Source: Aequorivita sp. UBA3180 (GTDB taxonomy: Bacteria; Bacteroidota; Bacteroidia; Flavobacteriales; Flavobacteriaceae). Taken from it: a stretch of DNA of 64,000 nucleotides. Made by a program: the position numbers and the translations under genes. Numbering within the stretch: position 1 is the first letter of the stretch; every line of letters starts with the position of its first letter. The notes beneath the pieces are model-generated. The model searched no databases and was not told the origin of the DNA. It worked only from the letters and a program-made list of their open reading frames with translations. Below, in pieces: positions 17,264 through 26,787 of this stretch. Location: contig DEXQ01000018.1 in assembly GCA_002364215.1 (NCBI GenBank), positions 251,920 to 315,919 of the forward strand, given 5' to 3'.

Positions 17264-19698
17264 TATAATTTATTTGCTATATAATTTGATAAAACATTTG
17301 CGTATTGTTTTGCGCCAACCACTCCTGGATGAACTGAATCAGAAGCAGTTCCTTTTCTTGAATTATTATCTGCAGAAAGCACTTCTGAAGTGTCAAATTC
17401 ATAGCACAGATACCTATCCACATGTTGCCATACCGGAATAATATCAGCGCCCAATTCATTGGCCTTTTTTATAGCCATTTCTATTAGATTGGCATAAGCT
17501 GGCCAATTGTTATTCTCGTTCACGGCAATAATTGGAGCAAAACCTACTACCGCATCAGCATCAAATTGAATAATCCTGTTGTAAAATATTTCCATCCCCA
17601 AAAGCACATCATTTTTTGATTGCTCGCTTTCTCCGTTATGGTTTAGGTCATTAAATCCTAGCGCACAGGTAACTATAAGTTTTTTACCCGAGTCAATTCC
17701 ACCGATATTTGTGTTTACATATCGTTCAAAATCAAACGTATAATAATCTCCAGCATAAGTTCCAATTGCTTGGCTTTCTGTATAGTTTAATTCCCGAGCC
17801 ACTCCTGCAGTTCCTCCGTTTGTTGAAGGAGTGTTTTCAAAACACCATTCTGGATTAGTTGAGATTTGTAAAGGCGTAGCCACTTTTAAAAATGGATTTT
17901 TACTCAATGAAGAGTCTGAATTTTCTGAAGTAACATAAACAGTCCCAGAATATTCAGTGCGCAATCCTATTAAAATGGCAAACTCCCAACTAGATCTACC
18001 TTCGTTAGCATAAATATCTGAGCGTAGCCCTCTGAAAGTTGGAGCAGCTCCCCAATTATTAACTAAAGACTCCCTTACATAAGGCGTTACGGCTTGCGGT
18101 GCACTTACTCCATCGGTGATGCTGTCCCCGAAAATAAACAGCTCAGCGGTTTTACCACTAACCGATGCACGGGTCACCTTTTGGATGCTTGTATTCTTAA
18201 AATATAGATTGCTGTTATTTTTAAGCTTGTTGAATATTTTCAATGTTCCAGCATTTGTCAATTCAGAAGCTCGTAATCTTATAGAAAAATCAAAATAATC
18301 TGAAAATTGGGATTGAATTCCCAATGAACCTGAATATCCTTCAGAGGTCAATATTGAGTGCTTAAATAGTTGCAAATTGTCTTCATCAACCAAATAGAGT
18401 TTATCACCTACAATAATTCTATCTTCACTTTCAGAAAATCCATCGGATGTGTTATGAACTATGCTTGAAAGTTGTGTTTGGGCAATTGTATATGCAACTG
18501 GTACGGTATAAACACCGGTAATTTTATTCCAATCAATCCAAACCTTTCCGGTTATTCCACTATTGTCACTTTCCGCTAGGTTTACAATATTTACTCCAGA
18601 TGGATTTTCAACCAATGCGGTATTATAAAATGCAACACCAGTAATGTGATCGTGCCCTTCTTCTTCAATGATTATATAATAAAATCCATTTGATGTCCTG
18701 TTTTTCGCAAATGTTTTTAAATAGTATTTTTTAGAAGGATCGCCTCCGTAAAGTTCAACACGTTCAATAGCTTTAAAAATATCCGGCTTATCTTTATAAA
18801 TTGTTGTATTTACTTCAAAGATTCCTTGAGTTATTGGATAAGGAGCTACCAATTTATCTTTTAAATTCTTCCTATAAATTATAGATTTAACAAACTTACC
18901 CTGTGCCAAAGTAACAGCTGATCGTCCACCAGCTGGATAAAATACTTGATCCCAATTAATCACTGCTCTGCCAACAATTGCACCTGTTGAACCAAATAAT
19001 TCTACCACCTCTATTCCAGTGGAAGGAGCAACAACCGTCCAAAAGCCATCAAAAATTTTACCCCCAGCAACTTTTGCTCCATTACTGGATTGACTAATTT
19101 GTAAATAATTTCTTCGTATGCCTCCAGCAGAATAATAATTACCAATATATGATAAGTAGTAACGCTCCGATGAATCGTCAAAGTAAAGTTCAATATCCAG
19201 TACCGCGGCTTTTACGTAATTTAAATTTTTACCAGTAATGGTATCATCAAAAGGAAAAAAACTATTTACACCCTGCTGTGTAAATGGCGCATCCTTTACA
19301 AAAGATGATCCATTATAAGAATAATACCCATTATTACTTTCTGTAGAGTCTTGAGTTACCGCATAGCGAGTTGTGGTAGATGGGCTCGGGTCAGCATTTA
19401 GGTTTGTTAGGGTATTGTATCGCACAATTCCATCCATTTGATTTGCTTGAATTGCATCAATATCATCTGAATTTTCTTCTATTAAATTATATAACTCTTC
19501 ACCTGTACCATCATAATCTCCAGCTGGCAATTTTGCAGCAGATTCATACATTTCCTTAACTTTTGGACCCAATATTCCAATAGAATTATAAGCTGGATCA
19601 GAATGTTTGGTTCTTGCGTCAAGCTCCTTAATAATGGCGGCACCTTCTTCTTTAGAATAGCGCTGTCCGTTGTAATCTCTAATAGGTTGTTGTTCCAT
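17263..19698 (-). CDS. Large tail fibre/baseplate protein with C-terminal SGNH hydrolase domain
   Basis: The first about 520 residues are beta-rich and fibre-like. From about residue 525 the SGNH/GDSL blocks appear: FIFGDSITDG (nucleophilic Ser), ANEGRSSW (Gly), LGFNDLNH (Asn) and DSVHPGVVG (catalytic Asp and His). Such phage enzymes de-O-acetylate or de-esterify surface glycans during adsorption. The gene abuts the gp47-like gene and follows the LysM-like gene by two bases. It is unusually placed before gp47, so it may be a central baseplate-associated enzyme rather than a distal fibre. Confidence 0.75.
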   Translation of the reverse strand: MEQQPIRDYNGQRYSKEEGAAIIKELDARTKHSDPAYNSIGILGPKVKEMYESAAKLPAGDYDGTGEELYNLIEENSDDIDAIQANQMDGIVRYNTLTNLNADPSPSTTTRYAVTQDSTESNNGYYSYNGSSFVKDAPFTQQGVNSFFPFDDTITGKNLNYVKAAVLDIELYFDDSSERYYLSYIGNYYSAGGIRRNYLQISQSSNGAKVAGGKIFDGFWTVVAPSTGIEVVELFGSTGAIVGRAVINWDQVFYPAGGRSAVTLAQGKFVKSIIYRKNLKDKLVAPYPITQGIFEVNTTIYKDKPDIFKAIERVELYGGDPSKKYYLKTFAKNRTSNGFYYIIIEEEGHDHITGVAFYNTALVENPSGVNIVNLAESDNSGITGKVWIDWNKITGVYTVPVAYTIAQTQLSSIVHNTSDGFSESEDRIIVGDKLYLVDEDNLQLFKHSILTSEGYSGSLGIQSQFSDYFDFSIRLRASELTNAGTLKIFNKLKNNSNLYFKNTSIQKVTRASVSGKTAELFIFGDSITDGVSAPQAVTPYVRESLVNNWGAAPTFRGLRSDIYANEGRSSWEFAILIGLRTEYSGTVYVTSENSDSSLSKNPFLKVATPLQISTNPEWCFENTPSTNGGTAGVARELNYTESQAIGTYAGDYYTFDFERYVNTNIGGIDSGKKLIVTCALGFNDLNHNGESEQSKNDVLLGMEIFYNRIIQFDADAVVGFAPIIAVNENNNWPAYANLIEMAIKKANELGADIIPVWQHVDRYLCYEFDTSEVLSADNNSRKGTASDSVHPGVVGAKQYANVLSNYIANKL

Positions 19699-19700
19699 AA

Positions 19701-19988
19701 TTATTCAAATAATCCGGGTTGAAATAATCCATCTTCAAATAGTTGTTGCCGGGCATAAGTTGCGTCAATGTTATTAGTGGCCGGAATTACATTTTTTATT
19801 TTATAAAAGGATAGAATATCTATATTCTCTCCTCCAATTGGATTGATAATTCTTAAACCGGGATTCAAACTGTCTGTAATTGAAAGCTTATTTTCCAAAG
19901 CCACTTCAAAAATTTGTTCAAACTCACCCTTTACTTGGAGGGTAATGTCTGCCAGATTTTGTTTATTAATAGTTTTAACGTCGTTCAT
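19701..19988 (-). CDS. LysM-like baseplate protein
   Basis: The N-terminal half, NLADITLQVKGEFEQIFEVALENKLSI in part, resembles the LysM-like proteins (gpX-like) seen in Mu-type baseplate regions of Bacteroidota. It overlaps the gp46-like gene by 14 bases and would bind the baseplate or hub. The C-terminal half is unremarkable. Confidence 0.55.
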   Translation of the reverse strand: MNDVKTINKQNLADITLQVKGEFEQIFEVALENKLSITDSLNPGLRIINPIGGENIDILSFYKIKNVIPATNNIDATYARQQLFEDGLFQPGLFE

Positions 19989-20286
19989 TTTGCTTGTAAA
20001 TTGCCGTGAGATCCAGATTAAAATCAGAATCTATATTCAATTTTCTGACTGTCATCCCATCCATCTCCATTTGTTCTTGGATCTCTTTTCTTAAATCATC
20101 CACATCACCATCACCAAGAATAAAATCGATAATACCCACACCAACTTTTGGGTTTTCTTTCCATTCGCCTTTATTGGTCAATAGAATTAGCTTTTGATTT
20201 TGCTCAGTGGCATCATCGGTTGTTATCAATTCTCCATTGGCGTCAAACTGAATATCTCCATCTTCGTCTAAAAGAAAATCCTTCAT
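19975..20286 (-). CDS. Gp46/gpW (GP25)-like baseplate wedge protein
   Basis: A 103-residue protein with acidic N-terminus (DEDGDIQFDANGELITTDD), then LLTNKGEWKENPKVGVGI and EIQEQMEMDGMTVRKLNI. This matches the GP25/gp46 wedge family, which docks the sheath to the baseplate. It abuts the 71-residue gene and overlaps the LysM-like gene. Confidence 0.7.
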   Translation of the reverse strand: MKDFLLDEDGDIQFDANGELITTDDATEQNQKLILLTNKGEWKENPKVGVGIIDFILGDGDVDDLRKEIQEQMEMDGMTVRKLNIDSDFNLDLTAIYKQNERR

Positions 20287-20501
20287 TATTCCTGAATTAT
20301 TCCGGTTGCAGTGAAGGTTGCTCCATCACTTGTAACCCCATTTACCAATACTTCCCTGCCTATCATTGAATCAAATACAGCATTTCCAATTGCGGTGGCC
20401 AAAGCTTCCCTGGCTTCTGCAGGAACGGTTGCAGGATTATCACTTTGATTATCCATTTCCTGTTTAATTACTGCTATGGTATTTGCTCTGTTAATTGGCA
20501 T
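20286..20501 (-). CDS. Small baseplate-region protein, unknown (71 aa)
   Basis: A compact, Ala-rich protein (AVIKQEMDNQSDNPATVPAEAREALATAI) between the spike and gp46-like genes. Small genes in this position occur in related prophages; I know of no function. Confidence 0.6.
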   Translation of the reverse strand: MPINRANTIAVIKQEMDNQSDNPATVPAEAREALATAIGNAVFDSMIGREVLVNGVTSDGATFTATGIIQE

Positions 20502-20504
20502 TTA

Positions 20505-21008
20505 TTATTCCTTTAAAGGCTGTTTAAATCGTTCTTTTATAACTTCCATTGCTGCAACATTTATAGTTGTGCCCTGGACCACTATAATTTTGTTCAGTTC
20601 ATCTATCATATCCGAAAGGATATTCATAACACTTTCATTACCCTTCTTTATCCGGACGCCATCTTTATCAGCGCTGAATTCTACATCCCCAATCTTATAT
20701 ACAAACTCATCAATCTCACTATACTGTGCCACATAGCAATAATTCTCATCATTAGCCACGATAGAAACCGTTACAAAACTTCCAACTTTTGGAATGATCC
20801 ACACGCCCTGGTCACTATCATCAATTGTACTCTGAAGGCGAACATCTGTATATGGAGCTCCACCATCTGCAGGTTCCACATCGCAGGTCAATTTTGCACG
20901 ATCAACCTCAAAAACTTTTGCGATAATTGTTTGCTTTGGCAATAGTCTGGAAAACTTTTTCCGCAGCGCCATATCCACTTCCTCATGTACTCCGTTACCC
21001 AATCCCAT
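20505..21008 (-). CDS. Gp45/gpV-like baseplate spike protein
   Basis: The 167-residue protein has an OB-fold-like middle (AKVFEVDRAKLTCDVEPADGG, VGSFVTVSIVANDENYCYV) and a polar, helical C-terminus, with DVEFSADKDGVRIKKG typical of the spike neck. The spike pierces the outer membrane. It shares one base with the hub gene and is followed after 3 bases by the 71-residue gene. Confidence 0.65.
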   Translation of the reverse strand: MGLGNGVHEEVDMALRKKFSRLLPKQTIIAKVFEVDRAKLTCDVEPADGGAPYTDVRLQSTIDDSDQGVWIIPKVGSFVTVSIVANDENYCYVAQYSEIDEFVYKIGDVEFSADKDGVRIKKGNESVMNILSDMIDELNKIIVVQGTTINVAAMEVIKERFKQPLKE

Positions 21009-21937
21009 TAGCTTGCTTTTTTACCAAGTTCAATCTCCCGATTTATTCCATTTTCATCATACGTTGTAGTTACTTCATCCACAAAATAGTTGCCGGCACG
21101 ATTGGTATAAAAATCATCCTGCAGTTCCACAATCCAACTATGATCTATAAATGGCAATCCCTTTGCCCGGAATTTCCCAACATAGCCATCATGCTTCATC
21201 TGCTTAATTTTTTCAGCTGCTAAAACTTTAATTTCAGCTTCATTTTTATTATAAAAATGAAGTGTCCTGGTATCGCCTTCCTTATCGCCCAAATCAACCT
21301 CTATCCTTTTATTATTGGGAAGGATGGAAATAGCTTTTACCTGCAGTTTTATATCCTCTTCTTTTTTATACTCCAGCTGGTCCATCCAGGCATTTTTTTG
21401 AAAATGATATTTCACGTGTGGTGTTACCCTTTCGTTATAGGCGAAACCTACATACCACTTTCCGGAGCGATAGAAAACATCAATCCCGAACGCATCTTTT
21501 ATTTTGGCCAGCGCTTCAGCTTTACTAACCCGATCCAATCGGAAGGGAGCCATAACAATTGGCTGTGTTTCAATTTCAGAACCCGGAAGAAGAAAATTCA
21601 GTACTTGTTTAAGATCGGTTGACTTCCAACTTTGGGTTACCGTTTCCTGGCGTAATTTCCACAGTTCATCTTCACACGAAATTTCAAGTGGAGATTTTGG
21701 TTTTATCCCGGTTACATATCCAGCGAATTCTTCTTTCAAATCGCCATCATAACCAAACTTGATCAAAACAGGATCTCCTACTTTAATAAGCCCGTCCAGT
21801 TTCTTCTGAAAATTAGGAACGCGAATGGTAGCCGTATTGCCAATTGTTTTACGGCTTCGCTTTATGGATATGGCATTTACCTTCCCTGTGCGGAAAATAT
21901 AATTACCTATCTCTATGTAGCTATCCATTTTTCTCAT
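21008..21937 (-). CDS. Baseplate hub protein (gp44/gpP- or gpD-like)
   Basis: A 309-residue protein with gpD/gp44 features: early KRSRKTIGNTATIRVP, KVGDPVLIKFGYDGDL, GYVTGIKPKSPLEISCEDE and a C-terminal AEKIKQMKHDGYVGKF followed by NYFVDEVTTTY. The hub joins tube, spike and wedge. It overlaps the DUF6046-like gene by four bases. Confidence 0.7.
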   Translation of the reverse strand: MRKMDSYIEIGNYIFRTGKVNAISIKRSRKTIGNTATIRVPNFQKKLDGLIKVGDPVLIKFGYDGDLKEEFAGYVTGIKPKSPLEISCEDELWKLRQETVTQSWKSTDLKQVLNFLLPGSEIETQPIVMAPFRLDRVSKAEALAKIKDAFGIDVFYRSGKWYVGFAYNERVTPHVKYHFQKNAWMDQLEYKKEEDIKLQVKAISILPNNKRIEVDLGDKEGDTRTLHFYNKNEAEIKVLAAEKIKQMKHDGYVGKFRAKGLPFIDHSWIVELQDDFYTNRAGNYFVDEVTTTYDENGINREIELGKKAS

Positions 21938-22497
21938 TGCTTCAACTCCAGTTCATAGGGTTCATCACTCCAGCATTTAATTTCAAATGGTTGCCAGATC
22001 ACTCCTTCCAATGGAATGAAATCATGCTTTTCAAATGCCAGGCGTTTAATATTGAAAAAACTTAAAAGTTTGCAGGTTACTTCAGCGGAACCGGCCTCGC
22101 ATATCTCCCGGATTTTTCTAACAATAGTTTCCGGATACATATCCTCATTTTGTTCATTAATGGCCACACCACGAATTACCACTTCATAATCATCCACGGA
22201 AAAGAATTCCTTAAAAGTTCCATTCTTTCCATCGAGCGGTGTACGAACAATTCTATTCTGGCCAGTAACCCGGATCAAGGGTTCATTTGGCAATTCGTAG
22301 CCATCCAACTTGCAGGGAAAGTGCATCGGGGTACCCAACAAACTTTTACGATCTGTTACAATAGTGGGAGTTTCCTTTGTGCCATTTAGCATATCGGAAA
22401 TCAAACCTGAAGGCGGTACGAACGGAACTGTACTAATCCGATCGTACGCCCCTCCAAAGGCTTGCTGATACGCGTCAAGTAAATTTATGGTTGGCAT
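21934..22497 (-). CDS. DUF6046-like tail protein
   Basis: The 187-residue protein lies between tape measure and hub, where Bacteroidota Mu-like prophages carry a DUF6046 protein. Residues such as DGYELPNEPLIRVTGQN and DDYEVVIRGVAINEQNEDMYPE fit that family. It probably joins the tail tip to the hub. Confidence 0.65.
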   Translation of the reverse strand: MPTINLLDAYQQAFGGAYDRISTVPFVPPSGLISDMLNGTKETPTIVTDRKSLLGTPMHFPCKLDGYELPNEPLIRVTGQNRIVRTPLDGKNGTFKEFFSVDDYEVVIRGVAINEQNEDMYPETIVRKIREICEAGSAEVTCKLLSFFNIKRLAFEKHDFIPLEGVIWQPFEIKCWSDEPYELELKQ

Positions 22498-22498
22498 A

Positions 22499-24607
22499 CT
22501 ATCCTGCTGCTATTTCATAGCCCTGTAGGGCCTTAATTAATTCTTCCTGTACAATTTCTCTCATTTCTCCAGCGCCTTCTTTAACATTTGCTGAATGGAT
22601 ATTTAAACTTTCGATTATCTTGCCTATGGTGACCGTAACATTTCGTGTGGTTTTTCCGCCTCCGGATATGGAATCAATACCATCTTTTATTTTGTCATTA
22701 TTCGTAGTAGATGTTGTATCAAGATTTGGTTTTGTGCCAAGTCCTGCCACACTCTCCAAATATTTTTGCATTGCCGTTACATCGGTCTCCCCTGTATATT
22801 CGGATTTATTTTGAGGACCTTCCACTCCCGCAAGACCCAAAACAGACCCTAAAAGTCTTACTTGGTCCTTTTTAATATTTTCCATTCCTGCAGCAATAGT
22901 ACCGGTGTTCTCGATAATACCTTGACCTGTTTGGAACCGTCGTTTATTTTGCTCTTGGCGTAATCTTTCAATTTCTGCTCCAGCTTCAGTATTTATTTCA
23001 GCTGTCAAGGCATCTATTGCAGCACCGAATTTCATCTGCCTTAAAAGTTCAAAAGCATTCATGATATTTGTAATCACTCCTGAAACAGTCTGACCTAACT
23101 TCACAAATTCCAAATTCCAAATCTCAAGCTTTGTAGAAATTTCAGTTGTCATTAATGCGATAATCAATAGAATTTGATTGGAAACGCCCGTAAATATTTG
23201 CCCTAATCCTATCCAAGTATTAGCAAAACCATTTGTTATAGAAGAAGCGTAAACCATCCATCCAATTACAGCTGCTATTGCTACAATCAATACTCCAATA
23301 GGATTAGCCGTAAGCGCAATATTGAGTGCCCATTGTGCTGCCGTATATCCAATCACAACTCCTGTAGCGCCTTTTATTATTGCAGAAACTTGATCCCAAT
23401 TATCATAGGCCCATTCCAATAATTTATTGGCTTTTTCAAGTGCTTTAGCAAATAATGGAAGGGTTTTCTCACCCAACTTACTCATCACGGTTTGATAGCG
23501 GTTCTTTACAATCTCAGTCAAAATAGTAACATCGCCCTGGGCATTCTTCAAAGCATCCTCCAAATTGAATTTCGAGGAATCAAATCCTTCAAAAGTTTTG
23601 ATTAAATCATCGGCTCCAGTTTGGACTTTTCCAAGTAAAACCTTTAGACCTTCCGGCCCTCCAATTTGGGTAACGATCTTACTGATTTGTTCATCGTTCA
23701 AGGTTTTGAATTTTCGGGAGATATCTATAAGAATATCATCTGCAGCTCGCATCTTTCCATTGTCGAAAATATCAACTCCAGCATATTTCTTGATGTTCGC
23801 AGCCTGCTCTTTTAGACCATCAAAGAAGGTTTTGGTCATATTTGCGCCCACATCGCTATTTTTTGAAATAGATGTAAAAGCAGCAAATATCTTATTGGCA
23901 GTATCTACTTTTTGACCAGCTGCAGATGCAGCACCGGCATACTCGGTTTGTACCTTAGCCAGTTCATCAAAGGTTGTAATACCCATTTGAACGGTCTTGG
24001 CGTTACTTTCAAGCAGCTGATCAATTTGGTTTATTTCCAAACCAAAAGCCCGCACGGCTTTCACCGTGGAATTCATGGCATCATTCACATTTGCGCCGGT
24101 AGCAATTGAATAGCGGCCAACTTTTTTAAAAACTTCAACGGCTTGATCACCATAGATTGAAGTTCCGGATTGTAGATCATAAAATGCCTTGGTACTATCC
24201 ATTAAGTTGGTACCAAGTTCAAATGAGGCATCCCTGATTTGCTCCTTATACGATGCCATTTGCTCAACATTCTTATCAAGATTGAGCTGTTTAATCTGTA
24301 AAAATTCGTGATTGAAATCCCTGGCTACGATCGTAGCATTTCCCATTAAGGTGATCGCGCCCGCAATTGCCGCGGCCCCCAATATTATAGGATTGGTCAT
24401 TAATTCAAAAGCGCGCCCTAAGTATGGGATCTCGTTGGCGGCTTCTTTGACACTTTTTTTAATGCGGTCTGCAAATCCGGAGATTCGCTTTTGTACATTG
24501 GAGAAGCGTTCAGCCGTTTTGTCCGCCATTCCAGAAATCTTGGCGAGTTTTTCCTCGACACCAGCGGCTTTCATCGCAAGGCTCCATATTGATTTCTTTT
24601 CGGCCAT
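22499..24607 (-). CDS. Phage tail tape measure protein
   Basis: The 702-residue protein has the TP901-like core (SFELGTNLMDSTKAFYDLQSG, SIATGANVNDAMNSTVKAVRAF, TFDELAKVQTEYAGAA, KNSDVGANMTKTFFDGL), coiled coils at both ends and a hydrophobic midsection near residues 400-480. It sets tail length and is ejected with DNA. It follows the frameshifted tail chaperone pair, as in Mu and lambda; 702 residues suggests a tail of roughly 100 nm by the usual 1.5 A per residue rule. Confidence 0.88.
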   Translation of the reverse strand: MAEKKSIWSLAMKAAGVEEKLAKISGMADKTAERFSNVQKRISGFADRIKKSVKEAANEIPYLGRAFELMTNPIILGAAAIAGAITLMGNATIVARDFNHEFLQIKQLNLDKNVEQMASYKEQIRDASFELGTNLMDSTKAFYDLQSGTSIYGDQAVEVFKKVGRYSIATGANVNDAMNSTVKAVRAFGLEINQIDQLLESNAKTVQMGITTFDELAKVQTEYAGAASAAGQKVDTANKIFAAFTSISKNSDVGANMTKTFFDGLKEQAANIKKYAGVDIFDNGKMRAADDILIDISRKFKTLNDEQISKIVTQIGGPEGLKVLLGKVQTGADDLIKTFEGFDSSKFNLEDALKNAQGDVTILTEIVKNRYQTVMSKLGEKTLPLFAKALEKANKLLEWAYDNWDQVSAIIKGATGVVIGYTAAQWALNIALTANPIGVLIVAIAAVIGWMVYASSITNGFANTWIGLGQIFTGVSNQILLIIALMTTEISTKLEIWNLEFVKLGQTVSGVITNIMNAFELLRQMKFGAAIDALTAEINTEAGAEIERLRQEQNKRRFQTGQGIIENTGTIAAGMENIKKDQVRLLGSVLGLAGVEGPQNKSEYTGETDVTAMQKYLESVAGLGTKPNLDTTSTTNNDKIKDGIDSISGGGKTTRNVTVTIGKIIESLNIHSANVKEGAGEMREIVQEELIKALQGYEIAAG

Positions 24608-24609
24608 TA

Positions 24610-24803
24610 TTATTTTTTAAACGGATCATTCTTTTGTTCTTCCCTTCTAATCCAAAGGAGATTATGGTACATCTCCATAATCTCCTGGTTAGAAAGCGCC
24701 CTTATTTCGGTTAATGTTTTTTTATAGTAGTAGGAGAGTTGAGCGATGACGATACGCCAGCGGGACGTGGCCAGCGTAATCTCCCAACTCTCTAAAGCTT
24801 TTC
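24610..24803 (-). CDS. Frameshift-encoded extension of the tail assembly chaperone (gp42-like)
   Basis: In the -1 frame relative to the preceding gene, about 63 codons run open from the slip region to a TAA at 24612-24610, two bases before the tape measure ATG. They encode a helical segment with ESWEITLATSRWRIVI, YYYKKTLTEI and a tail EEQKNDPFKK, typical of tail chaperone T domains. There is no start codon near its 5' end, so it is expected only as a -1 fusion made at GGAAAAG (about 24803-24797), just before the 0-frame stop. Confidence 0.75.
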
Positions 24804-25106
24804 CACACTTGCTTCTACCTCAGGAAGCAATTCGTCAAGCTGGCCGTAAACTGCCAAGATTTTGGCATCGGTATCCATTGCCCCTGTATCTTCATACAAA
24901 CGGCAGTTCTCGATGATAGAACGGTTAAAATTGAATTTCTTTTTTCCTTTAGGATCCGCACTCATTGCACGTTCCAAATCCTTTACTCCAGGCTCACGCA
25001 AAATGATGATTTTACCATCTACTGTGATTTTATGAAGGTTGCCGTGTTTCTTTTTCCATTCGGCAATTTGGGCTTTGTCTGGTCTCTTATTGGTTTCTTC
25101 AGCCAT
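24792..25106 (-). CDS. Tail assembly chaperone (gp41-like), 0-frame product
   Basis: A 104-residue protein with a basic N-terminus and the core IILREPGVKDLERAMS typical of phage tail chaperones, ending in an acidic helix ELLPEVEASVEKL. It lies between tube and tape measure, where Mu has gp41 and gp42. Its last codons carry the slippery site that leads into the extension at 24610-24803. Confidence 0.75.
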   Translation of the reverse strand: MAEETNKRPDKAQIAEWKKKHGNLHKITVDGKIIILREPGVKDLERAMSADPKGKKKFNFNRSIIENCRLYEDTGAMDTDAKILAVYGQLDELLPEVEASVEKL

Positions 25107-25116
25107 TGTTGTTTTA

Positions 25117-25539
25117 TTAAACGTTATACTTAATTTTTCCGATGATCAACTTACAGTCGATCGTTTGATTGCCGTCTCCGGTCTTCATTCCCTTTTTGAA
25201 GGATTGTACTCTAACAAATGTTAGCTGATCAGTTGAGGAAGCTCCACCTTCAGGAGCATAGGATGCTGTAATTCCAAATCCTGTTAAATCAGTAACATCC
25301 TTTCCTGAGCCCAAAGAATTGTTCCAGCGTTCAAATTCGCTCTGTAGCAATACTAGGTTTCCGTTGTAATCGTTTTTTCCACGACCTGTTGCTACGGGAT
25401 CAGCCCCACGGCCCCAAATGTTGGTATGGTCCTTACTTTTTTCGTAGTTTAATTCTACAACGCCTTCCAATGGTTTTGTTTCACCCTCCAAGGTGATTTC
25501 CATATCTTCCCAGGCGTATTCGGTTCCGTTGATTGGCAT
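25117..25539 (-). CDS. Tail tube protein
   Basis: A 140-residue beta-rich protein; EYAWEDMEITLEG, VELNYEKSKDHTNIWGRG and NYNGNLVLLQSEFE-like segments match Mu gpM-type tube proteins. It lies four bases after the sheath gene and before the tail chaperones, the standard contractile-tail order. Confidence 0.75.
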   Translation of the reverse strand: MPINGTEYAWEDMEITLEGETKPLEGVVELNYEKSKDHTNIWGRGADPVATGRGKNDYNGNLVLLQSEFERWNNSLGSGKDVTDLTGFGITASYAPEGGASSTDQLTFVRVQSFKKGMKTGDGNQTIDCKLIIGKIKYNV

Positions 25540-25542
25540 AGC

Positions 25543-26784
25543 TTAGTTGTTAAATGGGTTTACAAAGGATTGTGTAACCTTTATGATTCGTGCTGTACCA
25601 ACAGGTGTAATGTTGGTTTCGGCTTCAATTTTATCTGTGGCCAATACATTCTGTAATGGGTTCACATAAACGGTAATCGCTGAAGCTTCTTTGGGCTTCT
25701 TGTTTACCATTTGAATATTCAATACTTTTTCAAGTCTTTCCTGGAAAGCTTTGGCCACCGAAACTGGAAGACCTCCAGTAGCTGGATTGATCTCAACTTC
25801 ATCCAATAGCTCTTCCACATAAACTTGGCGTGTAATTCGACTAACCTTATCAGCAACACGGCCATTTGTGCTATAAGCGTAATCTGAGGTGATTTCAGTA
25901 CAAACGTGATCATCGTTTATATACCAACCGCCTTTTCCTTCAATATCCCAGGCAAATACATAACCAAGGTTATGGAGCGCCGTCAATTGGGAATCATTGA
26001 AAGTTTCCATTTTTGCTCCATTGCTCATTCCGGCATTTACAAGAAGTAAAGCGCCATTTCGAACACGTCCGGCATTTCGCTGAACGGGAAGTCCGGCTTT
26101 TATCCCGGCATAGAACCCTGCGAAGGCATAATTCAAGTATGGAGTGGCAGCTTCCACCTCACGAGTGGAAACATCATTGTCCGCTCCCGCAACAATTGTT
26201 ACACGATCGCTATTGAGTGAACGAATGTCAGTACTCAAGGCAGGGTTACCTTGCCAGTTTCTACCTTCCAAGTAAACGTGCATATAGCGGTGATTTGGAG
26301 CAGAACGCTCAAAAGCCACCAATGCTTTTGCTTTTGTTACTGCCAAAAGAATGTCCTCTTCCACTTGGCCGTCATAAACAGGCTCGTAAGCGGCGTCGGG
26401 AATACGAGTAGCTACACCTGCCTTTACATCTTTTTTGGTGCTACAGATCTTGGCAAGATATGGTTGGTCCTTATCCACCATTTCTGAAAGCAGAACCGTA
26501 TCAGCCACAACCATCACATAAAGTTTGGTTCCATTGCCGGCACCCTCAAAGAATGCGCGAATATGCTCATACGCCAAGGCGCTGTTAGTTTCATCATAGG
26601 CAGCATCAATACCTACGTTGCGTGCGTCTTCCACTGAAAAGAAAGGGCCCAGGATATCGCCAAGTGCAAATTGATCAGCAACCGCAACTCCGGTAACAAC
26701 CATTGCGGTTGTTCCATCCTCAGTATTGGCCACTCTTCCTAAGTTGCCGTTGGTTTGTTCTATTAATACGTCTGGTCTGGCCAT
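25543..26784 (-). CDS. Contractile tail sheath protein (Mu gpL-like, DUF2586)
   Basis: The 413-residue protein shows N-terminal RPDVLIEQTNGNLGR, a central YMHVYLEGRNWQG and the conserved C-terminal VNPLQNVLATDKIEAETNITPVG handshake region. It forms the sheath that contracts on infection. It is followed by the tube gene and preceded by the spanin after three bases. Confidence 0.8.
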   Translation of the reverse strand: MARPDVLIEQTNGNLGRVANTEDGTTAMVVTGVAVADQFALGDILGPFFSVEDARNVGIDAAYDETNSALAYEHIRAFFEGAGNGTKLYVMVVADTVLLSEMVDKDQPYLAKICSTKKDVKAGVATRIPDAAYEPVYDGQVEEDILLAVTKAKALVAFERSAPNHRYMHVYLEGRNWQGNPALSTDIRSLNSDRVTIVAGADNDVSTREVEAATPYLNYAFAGFYAGIKAGLPVQRNAGRVRNGALLLVNAGMSNGAKMETFNDSQLTALHNLGYVFAWDIEGKGGWYINDDHVCTEITSDYAYSTNGRVADKVSRITRQVYVEELLDEVEINPATGGLPVSVAKAFQERLEKVLNIQMVNKKPKEASAITVYVNPLQNVLATDKIEAETNITPVGTARIIKVTQSFVNPFNN

Positions 26785-26787
26785 CGG

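Noticed and set aside
17263..19698. Diversity-generating retroelement target in the tail fibre
   Set aside because: No reverse transcriptase or near-identical template repeat was found in the window.
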